Shown here: positions 1 through 9,100 of the stretch, one piece after another
Position numbering within the stretch: the stretch's first letter is position 1
How the letters are laid out: each line of letters begins with the position of its first letter
Assembly: GCA_023228885.1 (NCBI GenBank)
Contig: JALOAJ010000010.1
Coordinates: 1 to 64,000 of the forward strand
DNA: 64,000 nt
Direction of reading: 5' to 3'
DNA from: Bacillota bacterium
GTDB taxonomy: Bacteria; Bacillota; Clostridia; Monoglobales; Firm-18
The notes under the pieces: generated by a model
Told to the model about the DNA's origin: nothing
The model's input: the letters and a program-made list of their open reading frames with translations, nothing else
Database searches by the model: none
Program-made: the position numbers and the translations under genes

Positions 1-124
1 TTTCCTTTATGTTCGTCCAAACATTAAGGATACACGTTTTTTAGGGTGCTCGCAACTGGAACTTTTTTTGTCCAGACTGCTACACTTTTTCATTTATATT
101 TGCTACATTTTTATTTTAGCATAA

Positions 125-460
125 ACATTGTCCGAAGGTGGAGCATCAGATTGAGATTTTTCAAGGTATGATGCAAAAGCGGTAGTAATCAATATAGGTA
201 CAAATGATAATTATGTTACAGACACTGTATTCCAAGCCAATTATGAAGTGTTTTTGAGAACTTTACATGTTAAATACAATAACGCTTATGTTTTTGTTAT
301 AAAACCTTTTCTTGCAATAAAACACACGCCAACATCTAATGATGTTAGAACATTAAATAACGAAGGTGATTCAAAGGGTCGATTTGTTGATACAACTGGT
401 TGGGTTGATGCAATCGGTAGGACTATAATATATTTTTTAGGAGTTGAAAGTGTTGAATAA
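125..460 (+). pseudogene. Decayed SGNH/GDSL hydrolase fragment
   Basis: The reading frame from about 125 onwards gives the middle of an SGNH-hydrolase fold: a SEGGASD stretch, a TGA stop at 152-154, then a DFSRYDAKAVVINIGTND block. The INIGTND part is the family's conserved Asn/Gly block (block III), which supplies an oxyanion-hole residue. The N-terminal GDS block with the catalytic serine and the C-terminal DxxH block are both missing. The frame ends at 460 with no recognisable family ending. I read it as the remnant of a secreted carbohydrate esterase or lipase-like protein. The TGA probably replaced a Trp or Tyr codon, judging from family members. Bases 1-124 upstream show no gene I can support. 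The two following genes include another SGNH-type protein, so this was probably an esterase cluster. Confidence 0.55.
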
Positions 461-734
461 AGTTTTTGAAGTTATAATGCTTTTGTGTTTTGGGTTGGCA
501 TGGCCTTTTTCCATTGTAAAATCGTACAGGTCCAAAACTTCTGAAGGCAAGAGCTTGTTTTTCCTTATGATACTTGTTTTGGGATATATAAGTGGAATAA
601 TAAACAAGTTTGTAAATACTTTTGATTATGTTGTATTTTTCTATACTTTTAACCTCATTTTAGTCAGCGCAGATGTTGTTCTTTATTTCAGAAACTCCAA
701 GATAGATAAAGTAAAGGTGAGTGGATTGCAATGA
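450..734 (+). CDS. Small PQ-loop/SemiSWEET-like membrane protein
   Basis: The protein has about 94 residues and three hydrophobic segments (roughly residues 5-22, 36-53 and 60-80). The first is followed by PFSIVKSYRSKTSEGKS, which resembles the proline-containing PQ-loop repeat of SWEET/SemiSWEET and related small transporters. The frame is open from a TTG at 444, but AGGAG lies at 439-443, so the GTG at 450 or the TTG at 453 is the likelier start. The stop codon overlaps the ATG of the next gene at 731, so the two are probably translationally coupled. Three transmembrane segments and about 95 residues fit a half-transporter that would dimerise. A sugar or small-molecule transport role is only an inference from the fold. 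Confidence 0.5.
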   Translation: MLNKVFEVIMLLCFGLAWPFSIVKSYRSKTSEGKSLFFLMILVLGYISGIINKFVNTFDYVVFFYTFNLILVSADVVLYFRNSKIDKVKVSGLQ

Positions 735-1453
735 AAATATTATCAATAGGAAATAGCTTTTCCGAAGATGCACATAGATATTTACACCAAATAGCCAAGA
801 TGGATCAGTTTAATATTAAAACAGTTAATTTGTGTATTGGAGGTTGCTCCCTTGCTACCCACTATAAAAAAATAAATAACGATGCCAAAGAGTACGCCTT
901 TACTTTCAACGGAGAGAATACGGCCATTTTTGTCACCTTAAAAGAAGCTGTTCAGAGTGATGATTGGGATTTTATTACCTTCCAACAAGCGAGCCATCAA
1001 AGTTTTTCTTATGATTATTATCAACCTTACTTAAGTAGAATTTCAGAATATGTGTCCTATCATTCACCAAAATCCAAACAGCTAATACATCAAACATGGG
1101 CATATGAACAGGGGAGTGAAAAACTTTTAAATTTGGGCTATAAAGACCATAAAAATATGTTTCACGATATAAAAACGGCTTACAAAACCGCTCGTGACGA
1201 TATAAATGCTTATGGTATAATTCCAGCCGGTCAATGTATGCAAAACCTTTTATCAAACGGCATAAAAAAAGTACACAGAGATGGTTTTCACGCAGATTTA
1301 GGTGTTGGTAGATTTGCAATTGCTCTTACATGGTATATCTTTCTAACAGGCAACACTCCTTCAAATTTGTATATTAATGATTCCGACCAAGAAATCAGTG
1401 ATATTGAAATTGAAATAGCTAAGAACTCAGCTATTCAAGCAGTTAAATGTTAA
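731..1453 (+). CDS. DUF4886-type SGNH hydrolase-like protein
   Basis: The 240-residue protein begins with KILSIGNSFSEDAHRYL, which is the signature of the DUF4886 branch of the SGNH hydrolase superfamily: GNS carries the nucleophilic serine. A DFITFQQASHQS block follows near residue 80, and a DGFHADLGVGRF block near residue 185 supplies the expected Asp/His pair. There is no signal peptide, so the protein should act in the cytoplasm. Members are often found in polysaccharide-use loci and are thought to be carbohydrate esterases (deacetylases), but the substrate is unknown. An AAGGTGAG ribosome site lies upstream, and the ATG overlaps the stop of the preceding membrane protein gene. The gene appears intact, unlike the SGNH remnant just upstream. 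Confidence 0.75.
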   Translation: MKILSIGNSFSEDAHRYLHQIAKMDQFNIKTVNLCIGGCSLATHYKKINNDAKEYAFTFNGENTAIFVTLKEAVQSDDWDFITFQQASHQSFSYDYYQPYLSRISEYVSYHSPKSKQLIHQTWAYEQGSEKLLNLGYKDHKNMFHDIKTAYKTARDDINAYGIIPAGQCMQNLLSNGIKKVHRDGFHADLGVGRFAIALTWYIFLTGNTPSNLYINDSDQEISDIEIEIAKNSAIQAVKC

Positions 1454-1475
1454 TACAAATTATCCTTTTCAGATT

Positions 1476-2172
1476 GTAAGCTCCAAATAGGACAGCACCT
1501 TCCTTAACTTCCAATGAAGTGGTACAATTATTCCAAAATCTCTTGAAAATCCGCATGTGGGTTTTCAAGATTAATGGGAGTGATAGTTTTGGTAGACACA
1601 AGAGAAATTGCGGCAGAGTATCGTTTGTCACATTGGGCACAGATTATGCAAGAACGAATTGAGAGCGGACTGTCAATTAGAGCTTTTGCAAGCGGATGTG
1701 CTGCATGCCGACGGATATGGCGGATACCACTCCCTGCCGGGTAACATAACGGTAGTAGGTTGCTGGGCGCATGTGCGGTAGAAATTTGATGAGACATTAA
1801 AGACCTTGCCGGAAAAAGACCGGGAAGGCGATATATTATGCCGTTGGGCAGCGCAAATATTTAGAACATTATCTTTTAGACGGGCGGCTTGAAATCAGCA
1901 ATAACCGAGCCGAACGAGGCATAAAGCCTTTTGTAATAGACCGCAAAAACTTTTTGTTTACAAACACTCCGCGCGAAGCAAAGGCAAGTGCAATTATGCT
2001 CAGCTTAATTGAAACGGCCAAAGAAAATGGCTTAAATCCTTACGCTTATTTAACTTATATTTTTGAAAACGCACCAAGCAAGGACATTTATAACGACCCA
2101 AATGCTATTGAACAATTTATGCCCGAAGCTGTCGCTAAGGCACTTAGGTGTGAGGATATTTGGCGCTTATAA
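1476..2172 (+). mobile_element. IS66-family element, internally deleted and decayed
   Basis: From ATG 1574 the frame gives VDTREIAAEYRLSHWAQIM and ESGLSIRAFA, the N-terminal half of the IS66 accessory protein TnpA. It then joins directly, with a change of frame, to HADGYGGYHSLPGN and GCWAHVR, which belong to the IS66 DDE transposase, with a stop in this part. After another frameshift come RLEISNNRAERGIKPFVIDRKNF and the normal transposase C-terminus, ending at 2172 (the last open piece is 1954-2172). TnpB and most of TnpC are gone. Possible ends are GTAAGCTCC at 1476-1484 and GGCGCTTAT at 2162-2170, which match as inverted repeats at 7 of 9 positions. The flanking 8-mers do not match, so no target duplication is visible. 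This is a non-autonomous remnant of about 0.7 kb. Confidence 0.8.
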
Positions 2173-2270
2173 TTATTTTGTGTTTTTATGTTATTATTCA
2201 TAATTAAATTACACCAAAAAAGCGGAAATTCCTCAACTTTCAGATCAAGATTCTCTGCCTTTTTTGTTGG

Positions 2271-2288
2271 CTATTGTGATACAGCCCC
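2271..2288 (-). repeat. IS-end-like sequence, copy 1
   Basis: Read on the minus strand from 2288, this gives GGGGCTGTATCACAATAG. It closely matches the GGAGCTGTATC ends found at 5225 and, inverted, at 5256. Such ends are typical of IS1182-like elements. No transposase gene of that family is visible directly to the left. Confidence 0.4.
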
Positions 2289-2296
2289 TTTATATG

Positions 2297-3049
2297 TTAC
2301 AGCTTATTATATTTTGTTGGGGGATAACCTGTTGCTTTTTTAAATTCATAGCTAAAATAAGTTGGTGCTGAAAAACCTGATAATTCGGATATTTGAGCTA
2401 TGCTATAATACCCACTGTGTAAAAGTTGTTTAGCATAATTTATTCTTAGTTTTTTTAAATATTCAATAGGTGAACAATGATAAACTTTCTTAAATGTTCG
2501 GCGGTAATAAGCCGAGCTAATATATATCTGTTCATAAATCGATGAAATATTAAAGTCACTTTTTCTGTAATTAGCGTGAATATATTCTATGGACTCTTTA
2601 AGGAATTTATTTTTTTTACAGGACTTACTTAGGGAAGTCTTTGTTTCAATTAAACTTAAAATGTTATAGAAAATAGACATACATTGCAAATCATTTTCCT
2701 TTTGTTTTAATTCCCATTGATTATATAAGAAAGTAAATAGTTCTTTAATGTCATATAAGGGTGGCCTAAAGATTGTAATAGAATTTCCTATGCAGTCTTT
2801 TGTGGTAAAGTGAATAATTATTTGCTCCGAATCGGAAACAATGCGATGTGTATAGGCTATCCCTTTGGGAACAAAGGTTATTGTATCAGCATTGGAAAAT
2901 GTTTTTACTCCTTTGTTGTAAATAATGTTCTCCCCCCTTAATCTATATGATAGGCTATGATGATTTCTGGGAGCGACATTAAAAACTTTCGGGCAGGTTT
3001 TTGACTTAATTATATATAAAGAATTTACTATAATATTATCTAATTTCAA
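2297..3049 (-). CDS. AraC-family transcriptional regulator
   Basis: The 250-residue protein has an N-terminal cupin-like effector domain (about residues 15-100) and a C-terminal pair of helix-turn-helix motifs (about 150-250). The second motif contains SIAQISELSGFSAPTYFSYEFKKATGYPP, typical of AraC/XylS proteins. The start is a TTG at 3049 with an AAAGAGGTG ribosome site just upstream. It is divergent from the 4Fe-4S protein pair at 3214-5200 across a 164-bp AT-rich gap, so it most likely controls that pair and itself. No signal peptide or membrane segment is seen, so the ligand is sensed in the cytoplasm; its identity cannot be read from the sequence. Confidence 0.9.
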   Translation of the reverse strand: MKLDNIIVNSLYIIKSKTCPKVFNVAPRNHHSLSYRLRGENIIYNKGVKTFSNADTITFVPKGIAYTHRIVSDSEQIIIHFTTKDCIGNSITIFRPPLYDIKELFTFLYNQWELKQKENDLQCMSIFYNILSLIETKTSLSKSCKKNKFLKESIEYIHANYRKSDFNISSIYEQIYISSAYYRRTFKKVYHCSPIEYLKKLRINYAKQLLHSGYYSIAQISELSGFSAPTYFSYEFKKATGYPPTKYNKL

Positions 3050-3142
3050 AAAAACACCTCTTTGTTTTAATAAATGTATTTTATCATATTGTTTTTATAA
3101 AGTAAAGTATCGAAAAGTTAATAATTTAGATTGGTTTACTAA

Positions 3143-3171
3143 TTGATTATAAAAATATTTTTAGGTAAAAT
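3143..3171 (+). promoter_or_regulatory. Probable sigma-A promoter for the 4Fe-4S gene pair
   Basis: TTGATT at 3143-3148 and TAAAAT at 3166-3171 are separated by 17 bp. They lie about 40 bp upstream of the ATG at 3214, which has an AAAGGAGAG ribosome site. The gap is shared with the divergent AraC gene, so the operator for that regulator is probably here too. Confidence 0.5.
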
Positions 3172-3213
3172 ATATACAAAAGAATTAATATATAAATTAA
3201 AGGAGAGATTGTT

Positions 3214-4098
3214 ATGGAAAATATAAAACAAAAGTTAATTGCTTTCTCCAAAAAAATCGGTATCGATATATTAGGATTTGCTGACAAATCCAGGTTTAGG
3301 GAAGTGGAGGCAAAGTATAACCCGTTTTCGATTTTTCCAGAGGGTAATACGGTTATACTTTTAGGGAAACGGATTTGCCGCGGTACATTAAGAGGAATAG
3401 AAGAGGGGACAAATTTCAGCGATTATCAGTTCTTCACAAGACATGGATTAGAGGATCACTTTTTAACTACAGATTGCTATGATTTAACAAGGATTTTGGA
3501 GGACGACGGCTGGGAGGCTGTTCCTATCTTTCCTAATCCAACCGAAGTGTTTGCACAAGGGGTGTCTGTCAGTGAAGACCGACCTGCTCCTAATGTCCAT
3601 CCTGATTTTAACTATGCGGCTGTTGCAACCGGGGTTGGAGAAATTTCATGGAGCGGTATGGTATTTACCCCTGAGTTTGGCTCAAGGCAAAGATTCCATA
3701 TGATTATAACAGATGCCCTAATCGAACCCTCCCCAATATTAGAAGACAAAATTTGTGATGAATGCGGCAAATGTGCCGATGCTTGTCCTTTAGGCGCAAT
3801 ATCTAAGACTGAATATGAAACGGTTGAAATTTGCGGTAAAAAAATGAAAGTTGCAAGGATTGACTATTCCCTTTGTGCCAAGTGTAAAAATGGTGCTGTG
3901 CCAAATAGATTCATCACCTCAGGCAAACCGGACAGAATAGCGGCATTATGCAACCGCACTTGTTTGCAGCATCTTGAAAAGGAATCATTAGTGAAAAACA
4001 TTTTTGAAAATCAATTCAGACAATCAAAAGAATGGGCATTGGATATCAATGGGAACTATAAAAAGAATGCGGGTGAAGATGATGTTATTAACCTCTAA
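3214..4098 (+). CDS. QueG/reductive-dehalogenase-like 4Fe-4S protein A
   Basis: The 294-residue protein resembles the cobalamin/4Fe-4S superfamily that includes epoxyqueuosine reductase (QueG) and reductive dehalogenases. Near residue 187 it has CDECGKCADACP (CxxCxxCxxxCP), a full ferredoxin-type cluster motif. Further Cys residues follow (CAKC, then C-x3-C in ALCNRTCLQHLEKE), which could hold a second cluster. The N-terminal part contains IGIDILGFAD and a GWEAVPIFPNP segment shared with the next protein. There is no Tat or Sec signal, so it is cytoplasmic, unlike respiratory dehalogenases. It overlaps the next gene by about 20 bp and is likely co-translated with it. True QueG would normally be a single gene outside such a pair; the substrate is unknown. 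Confidence 0.7.
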   Translation: MENIKQKLIAFSKKIGIDILGFADKSRFREVEAKYNPFSIFPEGNTVILLGKRICRGTLRGIEEGTNFSDYQFFTRHGLEDHFLTTDCYDLTRILEDDGWEAVPIFPNPTEVFAQGVSVSEDRPAPNVHPDFNYAAVATGVGEISWSGMVFTPEFGSRQRFHMIITDALIEPSPILEDKICDECGKCADACPLGAISKTEYETVEICGKKMKVARIDYSLCAKCKNGAVPNRFITSGKPDRIAALCNRTCLQHLEKESLVKNIFENQFRQSKEWALDINGNYKKNAGEDDVINL

Positions 4099-5200
4099 AA
4101 TGATTAAAGATAAAGCAAAAGAGTTGGGAATTGATGATATCGGTATCGGGAACATTGAAAGGTTTGATAACGCTCCCCCCCTCATGTCTGTAAAAAACTA
4201 TTTTCCCGGCGCAAAATCCGTCATTGCAATTGTTATGCGTATACCAAGGGGATCGTATAGGGGAATAGAAGAGGGGACACATTGGCATAATTACACTTTT
4301 TATTCTTATAACAGGTTAAATACAACAATACGCCCAAGACTTACATATGAACTTTCCAGATTTATTGAAGATTTCGGCTGGGAGGCGGTGCCTCATTATC
4401 CGGGTGTGCCGGAACGAAATCCGGCTATGGAGCCTGTTGCCCCCGGGAAGCTGCCGCCGAACATTGTTACAAGTATAAGATTGGTTGCTGCAGGGACGGG
4501 TGTTGGTGAAATTGGGCATTCAAAGGTTTTTCTAAATAAAAAATTTGGACCCAGACTTAGACTTGGTTTAATATTTACTGATGCAAAGCTTAAACCGGAT
4601 CCAATATTGGAAACAGGCACTATATGTTCACATTGCGGTGCCTGTGTTAGAAAATGCCCCGGAAATGCTGTTCCTCCTGTTAATGATAAATTAAGCAAGG
4701 TCGAGATCGATTATGGTGAAAAGAAAGTATATTACGGCAATGTGCAAATGGGACGTTGCACCTTGACACATCATGGGTTTAATAATGAAATTTCACCTTT
4801 TCTAAAAAAATCATTTCCGAATATGGAGTTTGAGGTCAAGAATTCAAACATGAGCGAAGAGGAAGCCTATCGTTTATGTTACCCAATGGCACAAGCACAA
4901 TGGGGGGCTACTTTTAACGATAATAATAATAAATCAGTAATTGAATATTATGATTATGTTATGAAACATGTCGGCTATTTCGCAGTTTGCGGTGCAAAAG
5001 GCTGTATTCGTGCCTGTATGGACAGTCTTGAAAACAGTAAACGGATTACCAATACCTTTAAAAATCCTTTTTATCGCAAAAAATCATGGGTTTTATCAAA
5101 TAAACCCGAGGAAATTGCAGAGGGCATTAATCCCTTTAGAAATGAATGGCTTGATAAAAACTATCCTGGAATAAGGGAGAATGAAGAAAAAAATATATAA
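4079..5200 (+). CDS. QueG/reductive-dehalogenase-like 4Fe-4S protein B
   Basis: This is a paralogue of the preceding protein, about 373 residues from the ATG pair at 4079/4082; the frame extends back to 4004, but GGGTGA just upstream favours the later start. It shares GIEEGT, GWEAVP and GTGVGEIG with protein A. The CSHCGACVRKCP motif near residue 183 is a complete 4Fe-4S site. Later cysteines (GRCTLTHHG, RLCYPMAQAQWG, CGAKGCIRACM) resemble the second-cluster region of the QueG-like family and are more numerous than in protein A. No signal peptide is present. The overlap with gene A and the divergent AraC gene suggest one regulated redox unit, perhaps a heteromer. The function beyond iron-sulfur, possibly corrinoid, redox chemistry is not known. 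Confidence 0.7.
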   Translation: MMLLTSKMIKDKAKELGIDDIGIGNIERFDNAPPLMSVKNYFPGAKSVIAIVMRIPRGSYRGIEEGTHWHNYTFYSYNRLNTTIRPRLTYELSRFIEDFGWEAVPHYPGVPERNPAMEPVAPGKLPPNIVTSIRLVAAGTGVGEIGHSKVFLNKKFGPRLRLGLIFTDAKLKPDPILETGTICSHCGACVRKCPGNAVPPVNDKLSKVEIDYGEKKVYYGNVQMGRCTLTHHGFNNEISPFLKKSFPNMEFEVKNSNMSEEEAYRLCYPMAQAQWGATFNDNNNKSVIEYYDYVMKHVGYFAVCGAKGCIRACMDSLENSKRITNTFKNPFYRKKSWVLSNKPEEIAEGINPFRNEWLDKNYPGIRENEEKNI

Positions 5201-5224
5201 ACAACAAATAAATATTAAAACTAA

Positions 5225-5256
5225 GGAGCTGTATCATAATTTTGCGATACAGCTCC
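5225..5256. repeat. Perfect inverted repeat of two IS-end-like arms
   Basis: GGAGCTGTATC at 5225-5235 pairs perfectly with GATACAGCTCC at 5246-5256 around a 10-base loop. It could act as a terminator for the 4Fe-4S gene pair, but the bases after it are TAAAAC rather than a T run. The arm sequence recurs at 2271-2288 (minus strand) and resembles IS1182-type terminal repeats. An IS1182-type transposase fragment begins just to the right, so an IS-end origin is more likely. Confidence 0.6.
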
Positions 5257-5282
5257 TAAAACTATTGTAATTATTATCTTAT

Positions 5283-5732
5283 ACGCACTTTAAGGGTAAT
5301 TCATTTAACAAATTGAAATTTAAGGGACTATCGGATAATCGTTCTGTTGACAAAGTAGAAAAAGGGATTGCAACGGGCGAGTCTGTTGTAAGCGATAGTT
5401 CATTAATCAAGAGCGTAAAAAATATAATCTTAGAGCATGTTAAAAAAATCCAAAATGAGACCGGCATGAATATAAAAAGACTGGCACTTGATGCAGGATA
5501 TGATGTTGGCGCAGTACATCGTGGATTGGAGATTTTAGGAATTACCGGTTATGTAAGTTGTATTGATTTCAGCTATGATATTTTAAGAAGAAGCCCCAAG
5601 TATATGCCGGAGGCGGATTATTTTAGTTGGAAAAACTATTTTCTTTTAGTCCGATTATATGTAATTTATCCACTAACATTTTCATACCCTCACATACCTC
5701 CGGGTAAATATTATATTACCCGAAAGGTTTAG
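5283..5732 (+). pseudogene. IS1182-family transposase remnant
   Basis: The stretch at 5313-5630 encodes a piece of an IS1182-type (DDE) transposase. LALDAGYDVGAVHRGLEILGITGY matches the family's conserved block around the second catalytic region. Both ends of the gene are missing: there is no proper N-terminus, and after about 5630 the frame runs into unrelated sequence until the stop at 5732. It adjoins the IS-end-like inverted repeat at 5225-5256, which would be the left end of the same element. It cannot be functional. Confidence 0.65.
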
Positions 5733-5854
5733 TATGTAGTGGACCGCTTTTCAGTTGCAAAACATGCTATTTTTGGATCTTAGTTTAACATAAACACTAT
5801 TAATTGCGTATTGATTCTTCCACTCCTGATGAAGGCTTACTGTGACTGCATTTT

Positions 5855-6085
5855 TTAGCAAGGCTGAAGTATTATCTTTAAGAACCGATTTGCCGTGAAA
5901 CCAAAGGCTGGGGCAATGCCCCAGCCTCGTCCATAATCATAGCTATTTATAAATTTATGCCCGATTTGTTCAGTCTTTTTCAATAGAAGCGTTTTCCTAC
6001 CGTTTTTTTCAGCAAATACGCAGCTTGATCCCAATCCAAATCCGACCACTCCGATAATGATAATTTCGGAGAAGGTATTTGCCAT
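5855..6085 (-). pseudogene. HI0933-like flavoprotein N-terminal remnant
   Basis: The 76-residue frame begins MANTFSEIIIIGVVGFGLGS, a degraded dinucleotide-binding motif, and continues KTLLLKKTEQIGHKF. This matches the LLLEKTEKIGRK pattern of HI0933/YhiN/BaiN-type flavoproteins, which are normally about 400 residues long. The first glycines of the GxGxxG motif are partly replaced and the rest of the gene is absent. A perfect 9-bp palindrome (5906-5926) falls inside the frame. The remaining parts of 5733-6122 show nothing I can assign. Confidence 0.5.
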
Positions 6086-6122
6086 TTTTCCTCATCATTA
6101 CTTTTGCTTTTTCAGGATTTCT

Positions 6123-9100
6123 TTAATCAACCCCTAAGGAATGAATTAACCGAAAAGTCATAACCATCGCCTGTTCACGAGTTGCGTTTTGCTTCGGACC
6201 GAAGGACCCGTCCTCATATCCGACTATCAGCCCCAAAGAATAAGCCTTGTCTATATAATCTGTCGCCCATCCGCTTATTTCGTCATGATCCGTAAAGCTG
6301 TGCGGTTCCTCGCTTACAGCACCATCAGAAGACATACAATAAGCGATAATCAGCACTTTAGCCATTTCCTCACGGGTTATAGGATCGTTTGGGCGAATGT
6401 ATCCGCCGCTGCCTTCTATCAGACCAATGTCAAACGCCGTATGCACAATATCAGTATACCATTCATCATCAGAAACATCAAATAGACTTCCGCTCCATGA
6501 ACTTTTAAGCTCTGTTCCCAGCATTCTCAGGATCATTGCCGTAAATTCCGCCCGTGAGATCTGAGTGTTCAAGTTAAGCGAGCCGTCCGAGCCGGTTACA
6601 ATGCCATGGTCAATCAGATACACCAATTCCTGCTCCGACCATAATCCTGCTGCCTGCTCCTTCATTTTGTCCTTGTCAGAAGCGTCTGGATTATTCGGTT
6701 GCTCCGTGCCACCGGAAGTGCCAGTGCTATCTGGATTCGCGGGGTTGATGGGTGATGAAATGCCGCGACCGCCGCCATGTGGATTAGTCGGAGAAGTGGG
6801 GCTGATAGGCGGGGGAGTGATATCCGGCCGGCCTCCTGTGGGGGGAGTGGAATTGAAGTACACATATCCGTCTTTATAACTGTACGACTGCGGCGTTCCG
6901 TTCATCGTAACCACGACGGGCCTCACCGATGAGTAAATTATAATATCTGTCAAATCCACAACACTTTCATATCTGTCGTCAATTTCTTCATAGCGGATAG
7001 ACCGGTTATCATTTTCAATATTCGGCGAGCTTACAAGAGACAATCTTGCGCCGTTCCACTCAATCGACAGCTCCGGTATTGTTTTACCGCCCCGATCCTG
7101 CACCGCAAACATTTCTTCAGTTTCATCCTTTATATAGGAGCCGTTTCTTAAAATAATCCGGCGGGGACGGCCGTTATTCAAGTCCTTTTCATAATATACC
7201 AATTCCCCGTCAGTTGTAGTGCTTCCAAAAGCAATGTCTCTTTTTTTGCTCAAATCATGCAGTATATAATAAGAAAATTCATACTGCTCATTTGACACGC
7301 CCGAGGTGTCCTTTACATTTGCTTTAAAGGCAGAGGCCTCCCCTTTACCCACCCCTATATCAAGAGGCGCCGGATCTACAGAATACGAGATACCCGGTCT
7401 TGTGGGGAACAGGATTGTATCCATGCTTGTCGTGCCTTTAACCTGCTTTTCAAAAACTCCGTAGGGCGAGTTAAACAAGCCTGTGCCGGCATGAACCCTT
7501 CCCCAAAGAAGCATGGGCTCAACGCTGTCTATGTCGGCAGGCACAACCATCAGATTCGCACCTCCAACCCTGTTTGAGCGTATGGTTCCGTTTCCCGCTT
7601 CCGTAACAAATACAGTGTTGGCCACCCGGCTGTCCATCTTCACGGTGTTGTTTTCAAACGGTCCTATGCAGCCGTCAATGGAAATCCCAGCCTCGGGCAT
7701 CATATGCCACAGCTGAGAATATTTATTTACCTTGCCTATATTCTCTCCCACGGGATCCATATGATCCGAAATAATCCAGAAGTTGGGGCGGACAAACAAT
7801 ATATTGCGTTTATAATCCATTCCGTCATCGTGAGGAATGGAGCCGTCCCCCTTGCCTGGCAGAATTACCGGATCAATCCGATAGGTTAAATCCTTATAAG
7901 TATGCGAATAAATTCTGCTGAAATCATAAGCGTCGTTCAAAACGGTTGCCTCCATTATGTTTCCCAAACGAAGTCCTCGTCTTCCATTTTGGTCTAAGGC
8001 GCTGCCGTCTGTGATAGGCAAGGCTTTGTCATGAGACGAGCCGTGTGACTTCGAGGAAAAGTCGTTCATTTGCATCACATTATGCGCTCGGCTTGAATAC
8101 AGCCATCGTATTTCAAGATTCATTCCTGCAGAATCGTAAGCATAAAAGCCTGAGTCCGAAAGTAAGCTGTCTCCGTATCCTGCGACAATAATATTGTTAT
8201 CATCCCAATGCCCGTGGGAGCCGTCGTTGGCATCCGCGCTTGTGTACAGGAAAAGTGCGTTGGTGTCCCAACCGGTTCTCATCACAACCTTTCGGGAATC
8301 CCAATACCTGTATGAGGTGAAATCAGGCGGGGTGCCTCTCGCCTTACTGTTTTTCTCATCTCCTCTGGTCGCCACCCATACTATATCCTGAACCTTCGGT
8401 CCCCATACAGGGTGGTGCTCCAGCCAATATCCCGCCTTGGCTATATCCGACCTGAAATTGCTGCTTTTGCTATACGCACCGCCATCCCCTATCTGTGTGT
8501 TTCTCCAGCCGGGGGCGGTCGTAATCATAAGGGCGCGGCAAAGATCAACCATGCGCTGGATTAACACATCAGAAAATTGGAGGTCAAACTGCAGGGATTC
8601 AGCCGTATTCCTTGGACCAAACATTGTGGTTATCGCATATTGGTTATAACCGGCGGCAAGCTCCCAGCACGCACCATCATCAAACACCATATTGCCGGTG
8701 TTTTCATCAATCCGCTCCATCAGTATGTTAATCCAACTGTCCCGCAGCATTTCACCGTTTTTGTCATAAACCGGGTTGTCTATGGCAAAAAACTCGGGAT
8801 AGTTCCCCATGATTTGAAACCATCCATTGGTAGACGCTGTACCCCAGTTGTTTCCCGCCTCCTGATTGGTCCAGTACTGCGAGTGAGTTTCTCCCATGCT
8901 CCATGCATACTTCAAAAATACCGTAAATATCTCCGCCGTCATAGGAGAAGGACTGGTTTTGGATCCCATCAGGCGGGAAATCGTTCCCGGCCAATTGGAG
9001 GAACGGCTGTGCAAATCCAAGCCCTTTCTCCAGCCTCCGCCCACCAAGCCCGGAATATTTCTTCCGCCTGAGGTTCTCGGATAGGTTACGCCCGGCCCTC

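Noticed and set aside
3214..5200. Respiratory reductive dehalogenase operon (rdhAB)
   Set aside because: Neither protein has a Tat signal and there is no small RdhB-type membrane anchor gene; only the iron-sulfur superfamily resemblance is supported.
5906..5926. Perfect GC-rich palindrome as a terminator for the minus-strand locus
   Set aside because: No T run follows on either strand, it lies over 190 bp beyond the stop at 6123, and it falls inside the HI0933-like fragment, so it is probably coding coincidence.
8577..9071. 164-codon plus-strand frame
   Set aside because: Antisense to the heparinase/SLH gene at 6123-10871, no family resemblance.
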